Assembly: GCA_021822995.1 (NCBI GenBank)
Contig: JAKAPN010000092.1
Location: 1 to 5,209 of the forward strand
Reading direction: 5' to 3'
Origin: an archaeon
GTDB taxonomy: Archaea > Thermoproteota > Nitrososphaeria > Nitrososphaerales > Gagatemarchaeaceae
Length of the DNA: 5,209 bases
The translations under genes and the position numbers were made by a program. Shown piece by piece: positions 1 through 4,838 of the stretch. The notes below the pieces were generated by a model, which searched no databases, had not been told where the DNA came from, and saw only the letters and a program-made list of their open reading frames with translations. Every line of letters begins with the position of its first letter. Within the stretch, counting starts at the first letter, position 1.

Positions 1-1035
1 CACGAAGTCCGGCGTCAGCCTGAGGGAGTGCTTCACGAGGTCCTGCAAGGTGATCTCGAGGTTGTTCATCCCTATGCTGTAGCTGTGCCTCGACGTGAGC
101 TGGTCCCAGACGTCGTGAGAGAGCCTGAGCTCCGGATTGTCTTCTATGGTGCAGACTGCGGCGTTGGGGTTGATCAGGGAGGCGAGGGTGTTCATGAACG
201 TCGTCTTCCCCGAGCCGGTCGGGCCTACGATGAGCGCGAATCCCCTGGCCTCGATCATCAGCCAGAGGTAGGCGACCATCAGCGGTGAGACTGTGTTCAG
301 CCTGACGAGGGCCGTTATCGGCATCGGCTCGGCGGGGAACTTTCTGACCGTGAACGCCGTCCCTGTCATGGACACGTCGGTGGACCACCTCACGGCGACC
401 CTGTCGTTGGAGGGTGTCCTGGCGTCCACTATGGGCATGGCGTTGGTCGCCATCGTCCCGCACCTCTGGAGCATTTTCTGGGTGGACTCCTCGGCGTCCT
501 CCTCGGTGGGGAAGACGACGTTGGTCCTGATCCAGCCAAGCTCGCTGTGGTTCTTGTGGAGGACCACGACGGGCCTCCCGTGGCCCGTGCACTTGATGTC
601 CTCGATGTTGAAGTCGTTCATCAGGACGTCGAGCCTGCCGTAGCCTTTCAATTCCCTCTTGACGTAGTACTCGTACTTCTGGAGTGAGCGGGTAACCTCG
701 TCGAGGAACCCCAGGCTCCTGGCGGCTTCGACCATGTTGGGTATGAGCCTCTTCGATGGGTCGGTGGCGTCCTCCGGGGAGATGCTCATGAAGAGGTGGT
801 CGAGGAGCCTGCTCAGCCTCTCCCTTTCACGCTCCGTGAGCGCAGGCTCGACGGCAGCGTATCTGCCGATGCCGCCGTCGTTGGCTATCACGACAGTCGC
901 GGGGCCCACCTCGTAACGCTCGAGCTCCTTTCCCAGAACCGCTATCGAGCTGCCCTGCCTCTGCTCATCCCCCAGCGTGTAGAGGGAGAATCCGGAGAGC
1001 GCTCTCTGAATCGGGTCTTCCTTGCCTGACAACAT
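1..1035 (-). CDS. Archaeal type II/IV secretion or type IV pilus ATPase (GspE/VirB11/TadA-like), C-terminus beyond the window
   Basis: This is a cytoplasmic motor ATPase of the family that powers assembly of archaeal type IV pili, archaella or related secretion machines by hydrolysing ATP under a membrane platform protein. The 345 residues present hold an N-terminal region (about 1-115), then the N2-type domain with GYGRLDVLMNDFNIEDI at 131-147, the FTVRKF segment at 228-233, Walker A GPTGSGKT at 271-278, and the TIEDNPELRL acidic segment at 296-305. The sequence is cut at SLRLTPDFV (337-345), just before the Walker B segment (usually GEVRG-like) would appear. The start ATG (1033-1035) was chosen because no better in-frame start fits and a TATA-like box lies about 22 bases upstream, which suggests a leaderless or nearly leaderless message. 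No pilin or platform gene is visible, so the exact machine cannot be named. The family call is firm. Confidence 0.93.
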   Translation of the reverse strand, partial: MLSGKEDPIQRALSGFSLYTLGDEQRQGSSIAVLGKELERYEVGPATVVIANDGGIGRYAAVEPALTERERERLSRLLDHLFMSISPEDATDPSKRLIPNMVEAARSLGFLDEVTRSLQKYEYYVKRELKGYGRLDVLMNDFNIEDIKCTGHGRPVVVLHKNHSELGWIRTNVVFPTEEDAEESTQKMLQRCGTMATNAMPIVDARTPSNDRVAVRWSTDVSMTGTAFTVRKFPAEPMPITALVRLNTVSPLMVAYLWLMIEARGFALIVGPTGSGKTTFMNTLASLINPNAAVCTIEDNPELRLSHDVWDQLTSRHSYSIGMNNLEITLQDLVKHSLRLTPDFV

Positions 1036-1053
1036 GGAGCATGGCGGCGGGGA

Positions 1054-1061
1054 GTTAAAAC
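1054..1061 (-). promoter_or_regulatory. TATA-like box of the secretion ATPase gene
   Basis: On the minus strand this reads GTTTTAAC, an AT island in GC-rich surroundings. It is centred about 22-23 bases upstream of the ATPase start codon. In archaea transcription starts about 25 bases after the box, so the transcript would begin at or next to the ATG. The inference rests on position and composition only. Confidence 0.5.
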
Positions 1062-1086
1062 GGGCAGGGGGAAGGAAGAGAGCCGC

Positions 1087-1284
1087 TCACTTCGTCAGCC
1101 CGAGCCTCCACCTCACGTGGTCGGTCCTGAGCTCCGCGGGGACCTCCTTCGCCTCTATCAGCTTCTCCCTCACCATCTCCTCCAGTTCGCCGGGCGTGAA
1201 GGCGCCGAGGTTGGCGCGGATGTGCCTGACGGCCCAGCCGAGCTTCCTGCGCAGGTTCTCCGTGCTGCCTGGCTGGGCGTCCAT
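1087..1284 (-). CDS. Small protein of unknown function, 65 residues
   Basis: I do not recognise this protein. It is short, basic and predicted to be largely helical, with LRRKLGWAVRHIRANLG at residues 11-27 followed by an acidic helix GELEEMVREKLIEAKEVP at about 32-49. It has no signal peptide, membrane segment or cysteine motif. The ATG at 1282-1284 lies about 25 bases after a TTATTAGA box, the spacing expected of a leaderless archaeal gene, which is the main reason to take it as real. It ends 51 bases before the ATPase start and points the same way, but the ATPase appears to have its own promoter. The pattern of helices could suit a small nucleic-acid-binding or adaptor protein, but no function can be assigned. 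A longer overlapping frame on the same strand gives a low-complexity Arg/Ala-rich product and was not preferred. Confidence 0.6.
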   Translation of the reverse strand: MDAQPGSTENLRRKLGWAVRHIRANLGAFTPGELEEMVREKLIEAKEVPAELRTDHVRWRLGLTK

Positions 1285-1305
1285 CGCAGGGCCAGGCTCC
1301 TGCGT

Positions 1306-1313
1306 CTAATAAC
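1306..1313 (-). promoter_or_regulatory. TATA-like box of the 65-residue gene
   Basis: The minus strand reads TTATTAGA, centred about 25 bases upstream of the ATG at 1284. The core TTATTA is shared with the boxes at 2443-2450 and 4801-4808. The spacing predicts a transcript starting at the start codon. Confidence 0.5.
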
Positions 1314-1481
1314 GCGAGAATCGTTTCGGGGCGAAAGTGATAGGCCGGAAGGGGTTCGAGCCTGCGGCAGGTTGCACGTGAAGCCGCCCTGGGGCATGCC
1401 AAGCCTAGCGGCGCCATGCTGGGAGCGACGGATCGGGCACTCGACGAAACAGGCGGCCCGCGGTCTTCCCAAGGAACGGCT

Positions 1482-1724
1482 TCATGCCGCGCTTTGCTCT
1501 GTGACCAACATGGTCAGGGTGCTCCTGACCCCTTCCAGCCGCCTTATGCCCCTCTCGACCGCCTCCTTGACCTCTGCCGCCGTCTCCGCCTCGACCTTCA
1601 CCACGATGTCATAGCTCCCGTACACCGTGTACGCTTCTGTCGCGTGCCGCATGCCCCTGATCTTCGCAAGCACCTCCCGCTCGGCGCCTGCCTCGGTACC
1701 CACCAGCACGAAGGCGGCCTTCAT
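1482..1724 (-). CDS. Stand-alone Lrp/AsnC ligand-binding (RAM) domain protein
   Basis: This 80-residue protein is a free RAM domain, the effector-binding and oligomerisation half of Lrp/AsnC regulators, without the N-terminal helix-turn-helix. Such proteins are common in archaea and are thought to bind amino acids or other small molecules and to modulate full-length Lrp partners; its own ligand cannot be read from sequence. The beta-alpha-beta-beta-alpha-beta order is clear: strand 1 AAFVLVGTEAG (3-13), helix 1 EREVLAKIRG, strands 2-3 around EAYTVYGSYDIVVKVEA (30-46) with the family's conserved GSYD turn at 36-39, helix 2 AAEVKEAVERGIRRLEGV, and strand 4 RSTLTMLVTEQ (67-77). The frame is open for 53 codons further upstream, but that part is Arg/Pro-rich, unlike the family, and would overlap the divergent promoter, so the ATG at 1722-1724 was chosen. 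The full domain is present, so this is not a truncated Lrp. Confidence 0.88.
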   Translation of the reverse strand: MKAAFVLVGTEAGAEREVLAKIRGMRHATEAYTVYGSYDIVVKVEAETAAEVKEAVERGIRRLEGVRSTLTMLVTEQSAA

Positions 1725-1757
1725 CTCTTCGTTCGGTCGCCTTTGCACGTGCGCGAC

Positions 1758-1765
1758 GATAAGGC
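1758..1765 (-). promoter_or_regulatory. Possible TATA-like box of the RAM-domain gene
   Basis: The minus strand reads GCCTTATC, an AT-richer patch about 37 bases upstream of the ATG at 1724. This would give a leader of roughly 10 bases. The match is weaker than the other boxes in the window. Confidence 0.3.
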
Positions 1766-1833
1766 TTGCGTGCCGCCGCGCCTTCGGCCGCGTCTGGTTC
1801 CGACGGGCCGTGCAGTCTACCCCTTGGCAAGGT

Positions 1834-1842
1834 GCTATATCA
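1834..1842 (+). promoter_or_regulatory. TATA-like box of the 143-residue gene
   Basis: GCTATATCA stands out in GC-rich surroundings and faces rightward in the divergent region. With usual archaeal spacing, transcription would begin near 1863. That puts the ATG at 1842 inside the promoter and the ATG at 1875 just downstream of the transcript start, so it decides the start of the next gene. Confidence 0.5.
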
Positions 1843-1874
1843 TGGCAGACGGGTCGGGCACGCAGGAGACCGAG

Positions 1875-2306
1875 ATGGCCCAATCCGACGATGGAACCGA
1901 CGCGAAGGTCGAGGAGGTCGACCGCCTGATCGAAGGCCTGCAGAAGAGGAGGCTGGAGCTCCTCAGGGCGAAGGAGGCCGCCGGGAAGGGGAGGGCCGTT
2001 CCGAAGGACGCCGTCGGGGCCGGGACGCCCGAGCAGGAGGCCTCTCCGCTCCCTGGATTAGAAAAGGGGATGGACGCCCTGGAAGAGACATTGGACTCGC
2101 TGCAGTGGAAGGGCTTCAGGAAGAAGGACGGGGAGTGGGCCTTCCTGAGGGACAGGGAGGGGCGCCTCGTGGACGAGCTCCAGTCCTCGAAGGGCTTCGT
2201 CGACAGGCTGAGGAAGGAGGGCGAGGCCGTGGTGGGGAGATACAGGTACAGGATCTCGGAAGACAGGTTCCTCAACAGGTACTACGTCGGCACCGAGGCG
2301 GCTTGA
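1875..2306 (+). CDS. Coiled-coil protein of unknown function, 143 residues
   Basis: I do not recognise this protein. Residues 11-36 form a charged amphipathic helix (KVEEVDRLIEGLQKRRLELL and on) that is likely a short coiled coil. A flexible Ala/Gly/Pro-rich linker follows (37-61). A compact C-terminal domain (62-139) is rich in Trp, Phe, Tyr and Arg, with WKGFRKKDGEWAFLRDREGR at 78-97 and GRYRYRISEDRFLNRYYV at 121-138, suggesting beta hairpins. It is probably cytoplasmic, with no signal or membrane segment. An in-frame ATG at 1842 would add 11 residues, but it overlaps the TATA-like box. The ATG at 1875 has GGAG at 1865-1868 and a sensible distance from the box, so it is preferred. The gene is alone on its transcript as far as can be seen and ends beside a GC-rich inverted repeat. 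The coiled coil plus an aromatic/basic domain could fit a nucleic-acid or oligomerising role, which is a guess. Confidence 0.72.
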   Translation: MAQSDDGTDAKVEEVDRLIEGLQKRRLELLRAKEAAGKGRAVPKDAVGAGTPEQEASPLPGLEKGMDALEETLDSLQWKGFRKKDGEWAFLRDREGRLVDELQSSKGFVDRLRKEGEAVVGRYRYRISEDRFLNRYYVGTEAA

Positions 2307-2337
2307 GCCCAGGGCGGGGCGCGCCTGCCGCCTGGGC
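2307..2337 (+). terminator. GC-rich inverted repeat directly after the 143-residue gene, possible terminator hairpin
   Basis: GCCCAGG (2307-2313) and CCTGGGC (2331-2337) are perfect 7-base arms around a 17-base GC-rich loop, beginning on the base after the stop codon. No T-tract follows, so it is not a classical terminator; it may stabilise or mark the 3' end of the message. Confidence 0.35.
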
Positions 2338-2368
2338 GGGGAGGCTGCGTCCGTCCATGCCCGGCGCA

Positions 2369-2387
2369 GATAAGATAGATAGATATC
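2369..2387 (+). promoter_or_regulatory. AT-rich GATA-repeat patch, possible second promoter element
   Basis: GATAAGATAGATAGATATC is a run of GATA units in an otherwise very GC-rich spacer. It could act as a TATA element with a start near 2405, which is where a pair of hairpins begins. The true promoter of the following 109-residue gene is more likely the box at 2443-2450. Confidence 0.25.
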
Positions 2388-2402
2388 GAAGCGCCGCGAG
2401 GA

Positions 2403-2443
2403 CCGGCGGACAGACGCCGGCTTGGTTGATCGCGCGCCAAGCC
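2403..2443 (+). other. Two overlapping hairpins in the spacer before the 109-residue gene
   Basis: CCGGCG (2403-2408) pairs perfectly with CGCCGG (2415-2420) around GACAGA. GGCTTGG (2419-2425) pairs perfectly with CCAAGCC (2437-2443) around 11 bases. The two share GG at 2419-2420, so both cannot be complete together. The segment could encode a small structured RNA or be a protein-binding site; no known RNA family is recognised. Confidence 0.3.
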
Positions 2444-2450
2444 TTATTAC
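2443..2450 (+). promoter_or_regulatory. TATA-like box of the 109-residue gene
   Basis: CTTATTAC is centred about 27 bases upstream of the ATG at 2474 and predicts a transcript start within a few bases of the start codon. It shares its TTATTA core with two other boxes in the window. Confidence 0.55.
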
Positions 2451-2473
2451 AGAATTTCGCGGGGCGCGACGGC

Positions 2474-2803
2474 ATGTCGTCGGAAGACAGGCTCTCCTCT
2501 TTCCTGAAGACAGGCCCCGACTGGGGCAGACTCAAGACGTCGGTGCCGGGCATATTCGTCCTCAAGATGCCCGCCTACAAGAGCAGCCCAGCGAGGCTCG
2601 CGGTGGAGCTGAACCCCGTCGACGCCTCCGGTTCGCCGACCAAGAAGAGGGGCGTCGTCCTCAGGTCGAGGGAGGAGCTCGAGGAGTACAGGGCGATCTT
2701 CCAGGTCGAGAAGCTCACGCCGCTGCTCGAGCAGATGGAGAAGGTCAACCCCGAGGTCAAGAAGCAGGCCGCCCAGAAGAGCGGGGACGTGCTGGAGATA
2801 TAG
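2474..2803 (+). CDS. Conserved-looking protein of unknown function, 109 residues
   Basis: I cannot assign a family. The N-terminal 65 residues look like a small beta-rich domain: DWGRLKTSVPGIFVLKMPAY (16-35), RLAVELNPVD (41-50), then a basic turn PTKKRG (55-60) and VVLRS. The C-terminal part is helical: EELEEYRAIFQVEKLTPLLE (67-86), EQMEKVNPEVKKQAAQKSGD. There is no signal peptide or membrane segment. The start ATG at 2474 sits about 27 bases from a TATA-like box, consistent with a leaderless message; the frame is open far upstream, but that product is Arg/Gly-rich and overlaps the previous gene in another frame. The stop codon lies only 50 bases before the helicase start, so read-through into the helicase is plausible. 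The sequence looks structured and protein-like, so a real gene is likely even though its role is unknown. Confidence 0.75.
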   Translation: MSSEDRLSSFLKTGPDWGRLKTSVPGIFVLKMPAYKSSPARLAVELNPVDASGSPTKKRGVVLRSREELEEYRAIFQVEKLTPLLEQMEKVNPEVKKQAAQKSGDVLEI

Positions 2804-2807
2804 ATAG
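2797..2807 (+). promoter_or_regulatory. Possible TATA-like element before the helicase
   Basis: GATATAGATAG overlaps the last codons and stop of the 109-residue gene. With usual spacing it would start transcription near 2827-2830, about 25 bases before the helicase ATG. It may be an internal promoter that lets the helicase be expressed apart from the upstream gene, or simply AT-rich coding sequence. Confidence 0.35.
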
Positions 2808-2831
2808 CGCGGCGATGCCTCTCGCTACTGT

Positions 2832-2850
2832 CTGAGCCGAGCTGAGCCGA
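2832..2850 (+). repeat. Tandem 9-base direct repeat just before the helicase start
   Basis: CTGAGCCGA occurs at 2832-2840 and again at 2842-2850, a 10-base period matching one helical turn. It ends four bases before the helicase ATG. It could be a paired protein-binding site or a simple local duplication. Confidence 0.5.
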
Positions 2851-2853
2851 TGG

Positions 2854-4721
2854 ATGAAGCAAGGGCAGAGGTACGCCTCCCATCCCCTCCTGTACCCTGA
2901 CGTGGTCGAAGAGAGGGCGTACCAGGCCGCGATAGCCCGCGAGGCGTACAGCAAGAACACCCTCGTCATCCTCCCCACCGCCCTCGGGAAGACCGTCATC
3001 TCCGCCCTCGTCGCTTCGCAGCTGCTCCACGACTACAGGGACGCGAGGGTGCTCGTCATGGCCCCCACCAGGCCGCTGGTCTTGCAGCACAGGGCGAGCT
3101 TCCAGCGGATGCTCAGGCTCCCGGAGGGCCAGTTCTCGCTGCTGACAGGCAGGTCCCCCGCGGACTACAGGTCGAGCGTCTGGGCCGGCCCGTCGAGGCT
3201 TGTCTTCGCGACCCCCCAGGTGGTGAGGAACGACCTGCTCCAGGGGAGGCTCAGCCTGGAGGGTTTCGGGCTGCTCGTCTTCGACGAGTGCCACCGCTCG
3301 GTGAAGGAGTACGCGTACACCGAGGTGGCGAGCTCCTACGTGAAGGGCTGCCGGTACCCGCTCATACTCGGCATGACAGCCTCCCCCGGGTCCGACCTCG
3401 ACCGGATAGCGATGGTCTGCAGGTCCCTCTCCGTCGAGCGGGTCGAGTACCGCTCGGAGGAGGACCCGGACGTGAAGCCCTACATCAACCCGGTGACAGT
3501 GGAGCCGAGGAGGGTGGCGCTCCCCGCGGAGTACCTCCCTGCGAGGGACGCGCTCACGGCCATGCTCGACGAGAAGGTCAGGCTGCTGCGCCACAAGGGC
3601 CTGCTGAAGGGGGCGACGTTCGTCTCGAGGAGGGACCTCATAGAGCTCGGGTCGGAGCTCAGGTACCAGGCCGAGATGAGCATCGAGGAGGAGATGGGCC
3701 GATCTGGGCCGCCGTCTCCCTCCAGTCGCAGGCCCTCACCATCTTCCACATGCTCGAGCTCCTCGACACCCAGAGGGCGTACACCCTGAAGTGCTTCCGA
3801 CAGGCTCAGGGAGGGGGGCAAGAGGAGCCATCTGGCGATACTCAGGGACCGCGCATACGCGAGCGTGAGGCAGTTCCTCGACGCCCAGGGCTGCGCCGAG
3901 CACCCGAAGCTGGAGGAGGCCAGGAGGATAGCCGCGGAGCAGGTGAGGTCCAGCCCGAGCTCGCGGATGCTGGTCTTCACCCAGTACAGGGACACGGCCT
4001 CCCACCTGGTCGAGGAGCTGAACAAGGTTGAAGGGGTGCGCGCGGAGAGGTTCGTCAGCCAGGCGTCGAAGCTGGGCGACAGGGGGCTCACGCAAGACAG
4101 GCAGGCCTCGCTCATCGAGGACCTGAGGAAAGGCTACATCAACACCCTGTGCTCGACGAGCATAGCCAAGGAAGGGCTCGACATACCCGAGGTCGACCTG
4201 GTGATATTCTACGAGCCGATCCAGCCCGAAATCATGTACATCCAGAGGAGGGGGATGACAGGGAGGAAGGCCCCCGACAGGGTGATCATACTCGCCACGG
4301 AGGGGACGAACGACATGGCCTACCTCTACGCCGCCGAGAGGAGGGCGCCGAGGGCTTCGACGAGAAACGTCTCTACTCGGAGATGGAGGATGAAGGGTTC
4401 CCCAAGGAGGCCGTCCCCGCCACCCTGAAGAGGCTGGTGAGGGAAAGGCGCCTCTCCCCCGACCCGAGGGGCAGGGTGTCGCTCGCGGCCAAGAGCACCC
4501 CGGGCGCCAGGCTGATGACGGTGGAGGTGGAGAAGGTGATGCAGGGGAGCGCTGTCGTGGTGATAGACGACAGGTGGCACGCGAGGCTCGAAACGGCCAA
4601 CTACGGCGGGCTGAGAGAGCTGATGAAGAAGGGGAGGAGGTTCAAGGCCCTGTGCAAACTCTACCACTCAGACGGCGTCCTCAACCTGAACGTGAGGCAG
4701 GTGATTCAGGCGGAGAGGTGA
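2854..4721 (+). CDS. hef: Hef/FANCM-family superfamily 2 DNA helicase, frame broken by three single-base shifts, no nuclease domain
   Basis: This is the archaeal relative of FANCM/Mph1, an ATP-driven helicase and branch-migration enzyme acting on stalled replication forks and branched DNA. Lobe 1 holds the YQ segment (R21, Y23, Q24), motif I LPTALGKT (40-47), motif Ia APTRPLVLQH (70-79), motif II DECH (144-147) and motif III TASPG (175-179). After the Hef-type insert come FTQYRDTA (375-382), FVSQASK (400-406), motif V around KEGLDIPEVDLVIFYEP (439-455) and motif VI QRRGMTGR (464-471). Residues about 505-545 look like a winged helix and 554-622 form a small beta-rich domain; the ERCC4 nuclease motif of euryarchaeal Hef is absent. 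The frame is frame 1 to about 3697, frame 3 from 3699 to 3797, frame 1 from 3799 to about 4343, then frame 3 to the TGA at 4719-4721. Numbering here is for the repaired 622-residue protein. The start at 2854 keeps the typical SHPLLYPDVVEERAYQ lead-in; an in-frame stop lies at 2833-2835. Family call is firm; whether the gene is intact is not. Confidence 0.9.
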
Positions 4722-4740
4722 CTGACCCGTCCGGTCGCCC

Positions 4741-4793
4741 TTGCGAAGGACAAGGCGCGCAACCCCCTCTTTGAAAGAGGGACTTCGGTCCCT
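4741..4793 (+). terminator. Hairpin cluster between the helicase and the transporter gene, including a UUCG tetraloop
   Basis: Three stems are visible. TTGCG (4741-4745) pairs with CGCAA (4758-4762). CCCTCTTT (4765-4772) mirrors AAAGAGGG (4774-4781). AGGGAC (4778-4783) pairs with GTCCCT (4788-4793) closing a TTCG loop, the very stable C(UUCG)G tetraloop. The second and third share bases 4778-4781 and exclude each other. The cluster lies before the TATA box of the next gene, so it belongs to the helicase 3' end, where it may mark termination. No T-tract follows. Confidence 0.45.
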
Positions 4794-4800
4794 TGCAACA

Positions 4801-4808
4801 CTTATTAG
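4801..4808 (+). promoter_or_regulatory. TATA-like box of the solute-binding protein gene
   Basis: CTTATTAG, followed by TAAAC, is the clearest TATA-like element in the window. It is centred about 34 bases before the ATG at 4839, predicting a transcript start near 4830 and a leader of under about 10 bases. Confidence 0.6.
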
Positions 4809-4812
4809 TAAA

Positions 4813-4827
4813 CAGATGTCCCATCTG
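4813..4827 (+). promoter_or_regulatory. Perfect dyad between TATA box and start codon, candidate operator
   Basis: CAGATG (4813-4818) and CATCTG (4822-4827) are perfect inverted arms around TCC. The site lies immediately after the TATA box and next to the expected transcript start, where a bound archaeal repressor would block RNA polymerase recruitment. The regulator is unknown; control by sugar or peptide supply is an inference from the downstream gene. Confidence 0.45.
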
Positions 4828-4838
4828 ACGACGAAGAA

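Noticed and set aside
28..1029. Plus-strand reading frames opposite the secretion ATPase
   Set aside because: They are mirror frames of a clear minus-strand gene with Walker A and other family motifs; their products are low-complexity or unrelated to any family.
1314..1481. Possible tRNA or structured RNA suggested by GGTTCGAGCC (about 1353-1362) and the arms GCGGC/GCCGC/GCGGC at 1364, 1383 and 1408
   Set aside because: The bases around the T-loop-like motif do not pair into a T-stem, no acceptor or anticodon arm fits, and five-base GC arms are expected by chance in this composition. The spacer shows no convincing gene.
1842..1874. Earlier start codon at 1842 for the 143-residue protein
   Set aside because: It overlaps the TATA-like box at 1834-1842, whereas the ATG at 1875 has a GGAG sequence and fitting promoter distance. 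It remains possible if another promoter is used.
1725..1883. N-terminal extension of the RAM-domain protein, possibly a DNA-binding domain
   Set aside because: The extra 53 residues are Arg/Pro/Cys-rich without a helix-turn-helix pattern and would cover the divergent promoter region.
2850..2900. A 16-codon upstream reading frame starting at ATG 2850 and overlapping the helicase start
   Set aside because: Its peptide has no family-like features, while the frame from 2854 gives the expected Hef N-terminus. The overlap is a by-product of ATGGATG.
2575..3594. A 339-residue minus-strand reading frame
   Set aside because: It lies opposite the helicase and the 109-residue gene, and its product is rich in Arg, Gly, Pro and His as expected of an antisense frame in GC-rich DNA.
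3288..4031. A 247-residue plus-strand frame inside the helicase treated as a separate gene
   Set aside because: Only about 33 residues of it (3699-3797) are protein-like, and these are the frameshifted middle of the helicase. The rest is a shadow frame.
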